NCBI GenBank assembly: GCA_025201345.1
Contig: JAIXMG010000038.1
Coordinates: forward strand, 124,001 to 188,000
DNA length: 64,000 nt
Source of the DNA: Thamnidium elegans
Taxonomy: Eukaryota; Mucoromycota; Mucoromycetes; Mucorales; Mucoraceae
Direction of reading: 5' to 3'
Shown piece by piece: positions 45,531-57,272 of this stretch. Both the position numbers and the translations under genes were made by a program. The notes below the pieces were generated by a model. That model was not told the origin of the DNA. It saw only the letters and a program-made list of their open reading frames with translations, and searched no databases. Numbering within the stretch: position 1 is the first letter of the stretch; the number at the start of each line of letters is the position of its first letter.

Positions 45531-48500
45531 GATACGAAAAGTTTTTAAAAGGAAGCAAAGAAAAAAATTTGAATGCCATGTTTCTTTTTTAATTATTTTC
45601 ACTGAGTTGTAAATCCATATAAACCCCAAAAAGAGGGTTAGTGAGGGTGATGGAGTAAAAACGTTAAATAACCCATAAAAATTCACAGTCACATCACTAT
45701 TTAATAGCTCGGATTTCGTCTTATTTTCACATTGATTGCAAACCTATGTTAAAGCAATTAATTTATAAATTCTCTATTTTATACCAATTGAATGATGTCC
45801 ACTTACTACAGAAGTTTGAAACTCATTGATGTCTATTAAACATAGCTCCCTGAGCCGTTCTCTTTGTCTTAGATCTTGATACACAAAAGAGGTAACACCA
45901 TGGAGATTACCTTTAAAGGGAACACCATATTTATATGAAACATTCAATTACCGAAGATTACCAAGGGCATTTTGGTTTTTTATCGCCTTCATTAAAATTG
46001 CTTTTTCGGCAAAGATTTCTATGTTCTTAGAAATGCAGGATATCATTAATACACGGTATATTATTTATCAATATTATTCAAGTAAAATTACCTGGTGGTC
46101 TAATTTTACAGAGTCAGTCAAATCTTGAAATATTTGCAACATTTCTTTCCGAAGCATTCCGACAAGCTTCAGCTTAAAGGATGACGGTTTCGCTAACAAC
46201 GACATTATTTCTTGCCTGAGTTAAAGTATTTTGCATAGTAGCAAATATATATTATAGAAGAACTATCAATTGACTGAATAGTTTCGGATGAATTAACAGA
46301 GTCGAGGATAGCAGTAGCTAATGTTTCTGAAAGATTTGTAACATTTGTAATACCCAATGATGCGGTATACATGAGTTCCTTTGTTCTACTTGATGAAACT
46401 AAGTTATAATTCATGTTGCCGGTAACATCAGTAATATTGGATGTGATAACTACTGAAGAGCGCAAAATGACATCTATATTTATATTGGAGTTGAATGACA
46501 CGACGTTTGGGGTCATTGATGTTCTCCGTATGTTTCTAATGCATGTAGTTAATAATAATTTTGAGTCTTCGTCTTCATGATGTGATTGAGACGCGACAAC
46601 AGCAGTTTCAATGGAATTTACAAGGACTCTCGTGCTATTGATTGTAGATTCTTCTGCTGCAACAGTTGCTTGTGTCCCTTGTAATAAGACTGTTCCTAGG
46701 CTTGATAACTTTATGTCGCCTGAAGGATGTTTTCGGAAACAGTTATATTAAATCTTTCTTGCAATTGTTCATATTCATTAATTATTTCGCGGAATAATGG
46801 TATTACCGAGCCTGGATTGCTTGAAATTCTTGCTTTAGTCTATGGATTACGTCTAATAGATATAGGCAATTTATCCTTTATATTATTAATCAGCGAGCCA
46901 TTATCTATAAAAATTCTCAATCTCATTCGAAATAGTTCATTTTCAATAATATCAAAATCATCTTCGTGAGGTTCTTCTGTGTTTGTAATTAAAAGTAATG
47001 CATAATCATTCACAATCCTTAGAATTTCAGGAAATTCTACAGATAATTTATAAATCAAATTACTTTCGTAATTTTCCTTTATATGTTTCTACATAGTAAT
47101 TGTTATATAATGTGCTTATAGTAACGCAAGCCGTAGAAAGATACACCGTATAACGAATTCAATAACCTTCAAGCAGACTTTGATTTTTGAGTCAGTGATA
47201 TCTGAATATCTTTTCTGTAAGTCTTTCTCGGAAATAGCATCGTCACCATTATTAAAAAGTATACCCTTTACTATGCTTTTCAAACTTTGTAGGGGTTTTA
47301 TAGAAACGTATTGTAGTAAACGATCATTCATATCATCATCGTCAGAAGAGTCAGTAGTTTATGGCGCCTTTTCGGAAATATCTGTATCAATAATAGCTAT
47401 ATCGTTTACTGAACTACTAAAAGAGGTCAATTCTAAGCTTAAACTTTCAGAAGTCTAATAAAATATGAATGTTAGCACAAAACTTTGTAATAATAATAAA
47501 GCTTACATACCAGAGCAGGACGAACAATTTTACTTTTAAAATATAAGATCCTTTGGTTGCAAGCAGAAATTTTGGCCTCTTTGTAATTGACATATGTCTA
47601 TACTTTCTTCTGGTATCTTTTAATGTTTCTTAACTCGCTTCGGATGGCATTTCTTCTTTGATTTCTAAAATTTACGCGAGAAGTCTTATCACATTCGTCT
47701 TCATTTCTTTTCCTGAATTATTTATAGTACTCTTTGGATATTTTAGAGGCTAAATTAATACTCAAAAGAGTGGATAAGAGATTGTTCATGGCTTTCATAA
47801 ATATTATCTCAAAGAGTTTATCAAAATCACTAACATATTCTGATGCGAGCAAACCGGTCGGAACCGTAAATGTAGATAAGGTTTGTTTACTATCTTCTTC
47901 CAAAAATTGTTTTGATAAAACGTTGTTAATTTTTAATAAAGGCGGATTTTTACAGCATAGTCCATCGTTTTGAACATCAAACATTATGTTTTTAAGGGCT
48001 GTCAGTGCGATATGAATGAATTTATCGAGTTCAATGGTGTGATCAGGAGCATTAATATTATTCTTATGGAACTTTGATTCAATAACAGATTTTAATTCCC
48101 CAGGCATGTCTTTTCTCATTATCTGGTTTACGCTAAAGGGAAAGTCCTATACACTTCTTCCTTTTTAGTAAGAATTTCTAAAGGTGCTACAGTCATTACT
48201 GGAGTTAAGAGAATACTTTCTAAAATTTTATTTAACAAACGAATTCTATGCAATATTACTCTTTATCGGCCGACGCTCAAGAAACAGGTGAGAATCTTTT
48301 GGAGCGCAGGAAGACATATCAGCGGCATTTGTTGCTACTCTTGAAGGAAGTTTTTTTATCAGTAGAACGCTTTTCTTTTAAAGCTTTTAATGATTCTTTT
48401 CTTTTCTCGATGCTCTTGTTATTTTTGATTATATTGTAATTTTTGTTTTTCAGAGTATCACGTATTGATTGAATAAAAATTTGCGAGTAGGGAAGCTTCA

Positions 48501-48662
48501 TCTGGTAGTTGTGAGCGAAGACGTTTATTGAAAGAATTAGGTGATTCCGCCTTATCCAAACGTCGTTTTTATAAGCTTCTACTAGAGGATATTATTATTA
48601 GTAACGCCGTTGCTTTGCCGTCACTCGTGCTTTTTTGAGCTGTTTTTCCCCTTATAATCATG
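45531..48662 (-). pseudogene. Decayed Fanzor/TnpB-like nuclease gene (3'-truncated relic)
   Basis: A long coding-like path runs on the minus strand from an ATG at about 48662 (MIIRGKTAQKSTSDGKATAL) to about 45720. It has at least three plausible GT-AG introns (near 47510-47458, 47130-47096, 46092-46032) and one more at 45814-45768. About 12 in-frame TAA/TAG and 2-3 TGA codons interrupt it, with at least three frameshifts. The last two exons read VSYKYGVPFKGNLHGVTSFV, then LIDINEFQTSV and, across an intron, VCNQC. This fits the TnpB/Fanzor C-terminal pattern in which a Glu-containing E(Y/F)xTS motif (RuvC-II) precedes a CxxC zinc finger. The second CxxC and the RuvC-III Asp are missing; the sequence runs into the TMEM164 promoter. 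The middle region (46200-48100) is not recognised. The Fanzor call is an inference from one motif block. Confidence 0.5.
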
Positions 48663-49286
48663 AATAATACTAACAGTAAATGAATTAATACATACGCTAC
48701 GACATTAACTACAATAAGAGCTTACCAAAATGCCTTACGAGTAGAAAAAAAAAATAGCTCAATTTGAAAGAAAGAGAAAAAGAAGTAAAAATGTTTAAAA
48801 TGTATAAAGAGACGAAGTCTCTGATTTATTAAAGCAAAAAACACGCAATTAAAAAATAAGTCATATTATTTTTGAAACTATAATTGCCTCTATTTAGAAC
48901 ATCTGGAGCTGGTTATTATAGTCAAGAAGAGAATCTTATGATACGTTAGAGGATCCGCAGCGGTGCACTTAAAATAGTCACTACATTAGATAAGTGATTC
49001 ATTATAAAATAAAATTTAAAAAATCACTATACCTAATGTGCACATTTCCTCGACTTTCTTTTTTCCTTTTCCAAATTTTAATAAACTTTACTTATCAAAT
49101 TAGCAAGATGGATACCGAGCATTCTTAGCAAAGTATTGCTTATACAATCTTTCATGTTCCCCTTCTCTATCGCGTTCGATGTAGATTTTTTCCTTCTACC
49201 TCTCTTTCCTTTCTCTCATTTCTCTCCTTTCTCTTCTTCAACGCAGAAAGTATAAGTGTATTGCGAGGGCTTGATAACACTCACAA
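48663..49286. other. Divergent spacer between two relic mobile genes
   Basis: It is AT-rich, with nothing clearly coding. A partly inverted pair of GTGCAC-ended blocks (48963-48968 and 49038-49043) flanks about 80 bp and may be a structured or terminal sequence. Confidence 0.3.
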
Positions 49287-49832
49287 TTGATTGTTTTATT
49301 TTTTGTCCGCTGCGAACTCATCGAAAAAAAGTCATTGGATTCATTGTCTGATGGAAAAATTAGTCACTTATTAAATGCAAATTTAAGTGCTCTTAATTTT
49401 TTTATATGCATTCATTTAATCATACAACATGTGATAGCAAATGTTGTAAAGTATATTGATGAACAATTACCACGATACCAACATACTATTAAGCCTTTCA
49501 AAAAAGATGGGTATAAGGTCATTGGTTACATTATAAGATCCCGACCAAAAGAAACAGATGAAGCACGCACAAAGTTGTTGAATATGATGTGCAAGAAACT
49601 AAAGACGAGCTCAATGATAGACACAATTTTCGTGTCTTTTAAAACAGACGCAAATGAGCCTATAATAGACAGGGGTATAGATGATGACAAGAAGGTATTG
49701 GAAGAAACCGATGCTGATGGAAATACACAAGGTAAAAACATTATAATAGGTAGTTTTTTACACACACACACCGCTAATGTTAAAGTTTCCAGATATGTTG
49801 AAATATGTCTGCTCAAAAAACATGTCTTGTGA
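49287..49832 (+). pseudogene. Serine-recombinase-like ORF (mobile-element protein, probably partial)
   Basis: The frame of 181 codons has a coding-like core from about 49440: HVIANVVKYIDEQLPRYQ, then GYKVIGYIIRSRPKETDEAR, KLLNMMCKKLK, IDTIFVSFKTDANEPIIDRG and NTQG. An apparent donor (GTAAAAAC) follows NTQG at about 49732. The order of a G-Y-x-R-x-S-like strand, a helix with regularly spaced Leu/Met, a second strand with FVS and a charged loop ending in Arg resembles the N-terminal catalytic fold of small serine recombinases such as IS607 TnpA. The candidate nucleophile would be the Ser in IIRSRP. This is a shape-level match, not a proven homology. It is divergent from the Fanzor-like relic, with about 620 bp between starts. 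Confidence 0.35.
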
Positions 49833-50572
49833 CATTAACTTTTGCAGGTTTCACGTAAGCTTGAAAATATGATTCAATGAAAATAAATAATTAACTAACA
49901 AGACTTAATAGCAACAATACCAATGTAGAGAAGATTGTTGTGGACAGCCTTTCCCATAGCAACAAGATAGCTTTATTTGATAGGAAGGAGCTACTCAACA
50001 ACCAATAGAAAATACAGCAATTCAAATGTAGAGTAGGCTTTGAGCAGAAATAAAGATATCGTTTAAGTCAGTTTCCTTGATAGGAAGGGAAAAGCTTTAT
50101 TTATAAGTGCTTTAAAAACATTAGATGTCAAGTAACGGTAAGTCTGATCCAAATCGAAAAGGATCATGTTCAAAATCTGTGAAAACCTCCGTTCCTTTGT
50201 GAATTCTGTGTGCTACATTTTGTCCAAAAATTTCCTATTATTGTTGAAGGGTACTGGTGATACTTTGGGTTAGCCCTCAAGGGAGCATATGATCGGCTTT
50301 GTTGGATCATCTGTATAACATATTTCGTAACGGACGAAATCGTCAACTTCTTTGGTTAATTTTTGAGCATTATCTTCCTTGTACTCTTCGCAAAAAAAAA
50401 AAAAAAAAATGCATATTGTTTGCTCTCTGGTAATGACATTTATGTTCAATAAAGAAATAAAGGAAAAGACAATCGAGAGAAAAAACAGCAAATGTTTTGT
50501 TACTTGAGAAAGACACAAAAGAAAAGACGAGGTCGAATGAGTGTGAAATATCATATACAAAGTCGACGACGA
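49833..50572. other. Stretch with minus-strand relic coding fragments
   Basis: Two minus-strand coding-like fragments are present. One is 50392-50270 (EEYKEDNAQKLTKEVDDFVR, then YEICYTDDPTKPIICSLEG and stop). The other is about 50170-50060 (MILFDLDQTYRYLTSNVFKA, LINKAFPFLSRKLT and stop). They may be exons of one decayed mobile-element gene. No family is recognised. Confidence 0.3.
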
Positions 50573-50714
50573 GATTTTAGTCTTAATTGGTACGGTTGTA
50601 TTTTTTTAAGTACCTTACAAAAGTAATTTGGTGCCGTATTCACCGCTTATTTCGTCTCAACCGTACCAAAAAGTATTACAGTTGTACCAAACCGTACCAA
50701 TTAAGACTAAAATC
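50573..50714. mobile_element. 142-bp MITE with perfect 23-bp ends
   Basis: The left end GATTTTAGTCTTAATTGGTA (continuing CGG) at 50573-50595 is matched in inverse at 50692-50714. A second inner pair, around CCGTACCAAAAA, also occurs. The centre is non-coding. The same end sequence appears once more at 61957-61979, next to the reverse transcriptase relic. Confidence 0.8.
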
Positions 50715-50841
50715 CTGTAACTTGTATTCGGACATTTAAAACGGAAGCTTCATTTGCAGTTGTTTTTGGAACAATGCAAAATAAAGCCAAAAAAAAAGTG
50801 TTTTCTTCTTTCTTCTTTTTATTCTTTTTCTTCTGCTTCAT

Positions 50842-51593
50842 ATGTTGTCAATTATATTGTTTTATCTGGTTGCATCAGTGTCATGCTTTCCATTTTCAAA
50901 TGTATTTCATATGGGTTGTTTAGAACCCATCGAACAAGAATTAAATATTGCACAGGGCTTAAAACCTGACTTATTAAATACTGCAACAAACTTTGGTAAC
51001 TTTTTTTTTTCTATCACACCTAAAAAATAAAATAAAAATGATTAATTAAAACATCGTTATTACAATTAGGATATGTATACCGCTTAGATACACCAACACT
51101 TCGATTAGGTCCTGATATTACAGTACTTGATATATCCGAGACTTATCCGCCTCAGGCAGCCGTCATTTTGTCTAGTATGTCATATAACGAATTTGATACA
51201 AGACTGGTATTGAGAGGTCAGATGAGTAAGCTTAATTGGTACCGAATTAACAGATTAGAGAGCTTGGAAGGTACTTTAATGACAATTCGGTTTGATACGT
51301 TTAGTTATAACAAGAAAGATACGTGGTATGCTAGGCTTGGTTCATCTCACGGAGGTATTACGGGTAGAATATCTAATTTTGATATTCAACAAGAGCAAGA
51401 CATTATGATTGAATTGGTACCTGAACCAAATACGTTTCATGATGAATATTTAGAATTTAAAACTGTACCTAATGGTAACGTAAAACGTATTGATTGGACT
51501 GCCTCTGGTAAACACGGGTGCAGAACCAATCGTCAAGTAAATAACAAAGTGGATCAATTTGATCAAGTATTTGATAGCGCTGTTTTGTTATAA
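50842..51593 (+). CDS. Secreted protein of unknown function
   Basis: Two exons, 50842-50995 and 51070-51593, give 225 residues. The N-terminus MLSIILFYLVASVSCFPFS is a signal peptide. The mature part has beta-strand-rich segments (YRLDTPTLRLGPDITVLDIS, FDTRLVLRGQMSKLNWYRIN, LMTIRFDTFSYNKKDTWYAR) and a Cys near the C-terminus (HGCRTNRQ). No family is recognised. The join is in phase 1 and gives FGYVYRLD. A (GA)n microsatellite lies right after the stop (51597-51620). Confidence 0.6.
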
Positions 51594-51596
51594 TAT

Positions 51597-51853
51597 AAGA
51601 GAGAGAGAGAGAGAGAGAGAGTTATGTGAATTATGCATAACACATATTCTCTTTAAAATTTTAATAACAATAATAATAAAAAAAAATATGTACATAAATA
51701 GACCGTGGCTTATTTATTGTGTAAACAATGCACCTTTTTCTACATGTTGTTGTACTCTATCAGCCCATTCCTCTCTCCCTCGGGGATGCGTACAAAAGAA
51801 AATGATAAACGAGTGAAATTTATTGGAGTTGTATGTAATATATATATATATAA
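51597..51853. other. Short intergenic region with a GA microsatellite
   Basis: A (GA)n run of about 24 bp at 51598-51621, then AT-rich 3' flanks of two converging genes. Confidence 0.6.
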
Positions 51854-53269
51854 TTAATAAGCTTTGGTATGAACAACAGAAGGACCTGATTCATTATAAT
51901 CTACTTTACTGATATAGTTCTTTGCATCAATGAATACAAGCTACAATAATAATAAATAAAAAAAAAACATATATTAGATGCTTAAACGAAATATACATAT
52001 ATCATTTTACCTTTGCTACAATTTCAGCACCTAACCAAGTAGAATATTGTTGATACTTTTTATCTTTAAGGACAGTAAAATAATCAGCAATTCTCAAAAA
52101 GCTTAATTGACGAGGTTGAGTATCTCCAGAATTCTCAGAATGAGGTAAGAACAATTGAACTTCGGTCTTTATACGTCTAGCTAATCCAAGGGTATTACAA
52201 CAACCACCAGTTATAGCAATATTCTCCCAAAGCTTAGGTCTGATCTCTGGTGGTTCACAATTCATGGCAGATAAACGCATAGTTTCAGGAAGTGAGGGGC
52301 TATCGATATTTACCAAATCGGGACTAAATAATGGATCCAATACATCATGACGGTAAGGACCAATATTAAACTTATGTCCTTTATATTCAATCTCTACAAC
52401 TTCAGGTACATCGCCTATTTCCTCCTCCTCTATTTTTTTAGGGTTCTGTTCATCGTCCAAGATTTCATCGACAATTTCAGATTCCTCCATGGCGTTTAAT
52501 AATTCAGCTGCCAACATATTGTCTGCTAATTCATGGCCAATAGATACGTTACAGATACCAGGTAATTCACGTACGTATCTTGCAAATTCGACATTTAATT
52601 CGACGTCTGGTAAACTTTCAAATTGTTGTACAAGTTTTGTGTCCTTTTTTAACAATTGAAGAAAGTAGTTGTCGAATACGTCTCCTGCAATAGGGATAGA
52701 AAATGTTGATTGCAATTGTATGTTACTATCCACGATAATATTGACATCTATTCTGGATGTTAGTTACATAATTACCCCTAGTATAAATACATACTTACCA
52801 GTAGTCTCACTACCAATATCAACAACAATACCAGATACGGTCCCGCATCCAAACAATGTCAATAAGGGTTGAGGAGCAATATAAACACCAGGCACATTAA
52901 AGTTCTCGAAAAAGATTTGAGTGATGCGTTCGTGGTCCAACTTGGTCCATTGCATTGGTACTGCAATTAAAACAGGGCTTTCGTTGCGAGACTTTTTAAT
53001 ACCAAGCTCTTTAAATAGAATATGATGCCAACATTCTTCAAGATCTTTCCAATTGACAATAACATTGTTTTTAATAGGATGGTTAAAGTCATCCATATTG
53101 ATAATCTAAGTTTTTATCGTTTTTAGTTGACTTTTTTTATTTATATTTTATAGACATTACTTACTATATTGGGTGGTTTATTGGTGTCGTGCATGCCAAT
53201 ACCTGCTGTGGTATACTTTGAACCTACATTGATTACTACAAAGTTTTCTTCTCTAAGCGCAATCGACAT
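51854..53269 (-). CDS. Actin-related protein, probably chromatin-remodeller type (Arp9-like)
   Basis: Four exons run from MSIALREENFVVINVGSKYT (53269) to a stop at 51854. The actin fold shows in NVGSKYTTAGIG (phosphate loop 1) and VLIAVPMQWTKLDHERITQI. It continues in GIVVDIGSETT (phosphate loop 2), IAITGGCCNTLGLARRIKTE (adenosine-side GG) and the terminal STWLGAEIVAK, equivalent to actin's SxWIGGSILA. A long acidic insert (EIVDEILDDEQNPKKIEEEE) between subdomains sets it apart from conventional actin. Fungal Arp7/Arp9-type proteins sit in SWI/SNF and RSC. The exact ARP class is uncertain. Confidence 0.65.
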
Positions 53270-53494
53270 TATATGAAAATAAAACGCGTTTAAATAAAAA
53301 AGAGAAAGAAAAAAAAAGTGTCGATATGATTTAAACCGAGTCACCCACAAAAAAAAAAAGTTTAATATGTATACGGTTAAATAAAGCGCCGAGTTCGTAT
53401 ACAAAGTCGAAAAAGGATATTCTGTTTACAAATAGTTTTTTTTTTCTCTTTTCTTATTATTCTTATTTTCTAGGTTTTCGACTTTTTTTCTTTC
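53270..53494. promoter_or_regulatory. 225-bp divergent promoter between the ARP and OCRL-type genes
   Basis: The two start codons (53269 minus, 53495 plus) face away from each other with only 225 bp between them. The spacer has T/C-rich tracts and no open frame that fits either protein. Confidence 0.5.
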
Positions 53495-56400
53495 ATGCCG
53501 GGACATAAGAAAAGATACAGCGTTGTAGACAACCTAGTACTTTCTCCAGACAGAGCTGAATTCATATCCTTTTTTTTTTTCTTCATCTCGTGTTTTCTAG
53601 TTGTTACTAATAAACCCCCTCCCCCTCCCCCCTTTTTTTTTGTAAGCTGTATTCCTTAACTCTTCCTTTTTTTTTTTATATCTTACTGCTGTAAAATTAA
53701 AGTTGTAAAAGATGCAGATAATACCATTGATGGACTTTTAGCTATTGTCATTCATGGAGATAAGAATGCACCTATAACGCCTACTGAAACGCAAGAATCA
53801 TGGTAACAAATAAAATAAAACAAAGATAAACCCCGTTTTTTTTTGAACCTTTTTTTGTTTGTTGTAGTTTAATATTTTTCGAAGAGACAAAAGATATATC
53901 GATGCCACCTATTGTATTAAAGACACTCCCTATTTGTTCAGATTTAAACGTTGAAATAGGTCTGTTATTATTTTCATGATTTTTTCTTTCTTTTTGTTGT
54001 ACTAACTATGATATTACAGCACAATCTACTCTTCCTAATAAAAACAATTCGGGTGAGGTTTTTTTTCTATTGCTTGAAAATGGGTTGTTGTTAATGCATA
54101 ATAAATATCGTTAGATTTACTGGTTACATTTCTTATGAAACAAGACTCCGCCCGTGTCATTTTTACCGAGAAAGAAACCATGGTTCAACTCCTTAGCGAG
54201 ATAAAAGTATTAAAAGCAGTAGCCGGTAAAAAGAAGAAAAAAATTAAATGAAATGCATTTTTTCCTTACAAAAACAATCTATTTTAGAAAATAATAAGTT
54301 ATACTCTACAAGCGATCGATCTTATGAATGGATTAAAACTTATTCTCAATTTAAAAGTAAAATAAAAAAACCAAAAAAAAAAACCCTTTTTTTTACTTAC
54401 TAACAAAACTTCTCCCTAGTTGAAAAGAATGAAAAGAGACCAATACGAGCAAATTCTTTACCTATCGATGACGAAAATCCTACCAGCGCGCTTCGTTACG
54501 TCTTGCCTCTACAAAGAGCAGAAACTATTGCGAAGATTAATTTAAAGCGTACTAGAACTGTAAACGTTGCAAGAGAGCGTAAAATTAAATTGGAAGACGC
54601 TAAGAAGCATTGGATTAATAACCAGTTAATGAACAGAGAAGATGAATTTGTAAAGTGGCAAAAGACTAGGTAAAAGAAAATGCGTTTTTTTGTTTTGTTG
54701 TATATTTTTTTGACATGTTTTTATAAAGTGCTTTTATAGGTACTTGGAACGTTCATGGTAGTTCACCAAATGCTAATTTAAAAGTTTGGTTACAAGATAC
54801 TTTAAAAGCAGATGATGGAACTACTATTGACCCGGATTTTTATATTATTGGGTAAGAAAAAAAAAAGAAGGAAACACACACACACACACACACATTTGAT
54901 ATATTTATACATATATAGCCTCCAAGAAATGGAAACCAGTACAGAAGCTTACGTTCGATACGATCCAGCCAAAGAAAACGCCTGGGTAAAAACGGTGATT
55001 GAATCATTAAAGGGCAGTGGCCAAGATTACTACAAGGTGGATTCGAAACAGTTGGTGACCATGTTACTCATCGTAATTGCCAAAAAGATTCACAAACCAT
55101 TTGTTTCCGAGGTAACCAGTACATATGCAGGTGTAGGATTAATGAACATGATGGGAAATAAAGGTGGTATTGCTGTACGATTAAGATTTCACGATAGTTA
55201 CTTGTGCTTTATTACAAGTCATTTGGCTGCGTTTACAGAAAAGGTCGAAAAGAGAAACCAAGATTTTACCGAACTTACGAAAAGACTATCGTTTCCTCAT
55301 CGCACGGATCCTTTAACTGAGTATGTGTTTTATTCTTGGAATAATGGTGGTGATGAAGGCGTGTCGTTTATGGAGAATCATAATGTGATAAGAAATTGGG
55401 CTAGTGAAGCTTCTATTTTTCATAACGAGTACAGTAACGGCAACAACAACAAAAAAGTATGACACTTTAAAGCTAACTTTTTTTTTTCTAGTTTCTTAGT
55501 TTGGTGTGGTGACTTAAATTATCGTGTTAATTTGAATGAAGCTATTATTAAGAATTGGGTTCGACAAGGGAAATTGGATTTGTTGTTAGAGTATGACCAA
55601 TTAAATATCGAGCGTAATGCAGGTAGAACCTTTCCTATGTTTGATGAAGGAGATATTAGGTTTGCACCTACTTACAAGTATGATGCCGGTACTAACAGAT
55701 ATGATACAAGGTAAAACATATATATACTTTGTGATACGAAAATACAATAACTCAAAAAATTACTATTTAGTGAGAAACGCCGTGCTCCTTCTTGGACAGA
55801 TCGTATTTTATGGAAAAAAGACCGTCTTGATTCCAAAAAACAAAGCCTCAGTTTAAAAAGCTACTCAAATTGTATGGATATGATGATGAGTGATCATAAA
55901 CCAGTGCGTGCTTTAATGGAATTAAGCGTACGAAAGATTGATAGTCGATTACAAAACGAAACTAGAGAAAAGTTGGTACAACAGTTAAAGGATCACCAGG
56001 ACGATCAACCACGTGGTGATCTATCCTCTTCCTTTGTCGATTTTGAAAAGGTTCAATTTATGGAGTACAAGGAGAAATTGATCTTGCTTGAAAATACCGG
56101 TCAAGTATTGACTGTATTCAAGTTTATGCCAAAGGGAGAAAATGATACCATTTTACCTCCTTGGCTTCAAGTATCGCCTCTTTCTGGTGTACTGGCTCCT
56201 GGTGAAAAAGTTGTGATCCGATTTGAAATTACGATTGATCCTACAATCTCTGCACCTTTAAACCGCGGAGAACAAACTTTAAGCGATATTCTTATTCTTC
56301 GACTTGAGAATTGCAAGGATTTCTTTATTTCGGTCGATGGTGATTATGTCAAGACTTGCTTTGGTGTTCCACTAGAGCAGCTGTCAGAGATGCCTGTACC

Positions 56401-57272
56401 CATTAGTGAAGCAGCTGCAAGGAATTTAGAAATGTCGAGTCAGTATAGTGGCTCTCCTCCTTCTTCTCCTGTTCCTCCGTTAAATCAAATCAATTTACCA
56501 AAACAGTTATGGAAAGTGATGAACTTTTTATGGAATTCCAATATGTTTTGCATTGTAAGCTGTGATTTTATGATATATAAACATTTTTGTGTATTTATCT
56601 TTTTTTGTTGTAGGAATCATTGTTCTTGGAACACGGTGATTTGATCGTTTCTACATATATTAAAAAATGTCTTGATAACCAAGAACAGTTTGATACGAAT
56701 ATTTTGTTGGGAGGTCAACCTAGCGCAAATTATGAAAACTCGGATGCTGATAGTGAAATTACCTTGATATCGGAGGATGATAAGTCTAGAAAGGAAGCTA
56801 TTAGTGCTAATTCCATGATTGATGTATTGGTTGCCTTTTTAGAGTGTCTTCCTGATCCTGTTGTACCTACCAATATGTATGAACGTGCTTTAGAGGCTGC
56901 GGAGTCTTATGAAGCGATGAATTATGTAAGTTGAAAAGTCTCTTTTTTTATTCTATTTTATTAATATTTTTATATGTGTGTAGCTGAAGGATTCTCTTCC
57001 TCCTTTTCATCGTAATGTTCTTTTGTATATTGGCATGTTTTTGAGACAAGCAATTGATCGATCTCCAGCATCCTGTAAAAAGGACAGAGAAGCTAAAATC
57101 AGTAAGCCTTTTTTTTGTGTGTATTTTTAATCGTATACTAATATCTACTATAGTCGAAACTTTCACTGTGCTATTAAGACCTCCTATTGATTTTAAGGAA
57201 CGTAATCCAGTTGTTGCAAAGGAAAAGAGAGAAAAGTTTATATCTCAACTTTTAAAATCATTAAGAACATAA
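53495..57272 (+). CDS. OCRL: Type II inositol polyphosphate 5-phosphatase (OCRL/INPP5B type)
   Basis: More than ten exons start at MPGHKKRYSVVDNLVL. The N-terminal part (53700-54240) is a PH-like domain. The 5-phosphatase domain begins GTWNVHGSSPN (54740). It has LQEME, TYAGVGLMNMMGNKGGIAVR, CFITSHLAAFTEKVEKRNQD, the metal-binding WCGDLNYRVN and PSWTDRILWKK, then MSDHKPVRALM. An ASH domain (FEKVQFMEYKEKLILLENTG) and a RhoGAP-like domain (LPKQLWKVMNFLW, then CLPDPVVPTNMYERALEAAE) complete the OCRL order. Such enzymes remove the 5-phosphate of PI(4,5)P2 on endosomal and Golgi membranes. The last intron joins to VETFTVLLRPPID and the protein ends LLKSLRT. Borders of the first three exons are uncertain because of long T tracts. 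Confidence 0.88.

Noticed and set aside
45720..48662. A living gene using TAA/TAG as Gln
   Set aside because: Frameshifts are also present and all neighbouring host genes use TAA/TAG as stops, so decay is simpler.
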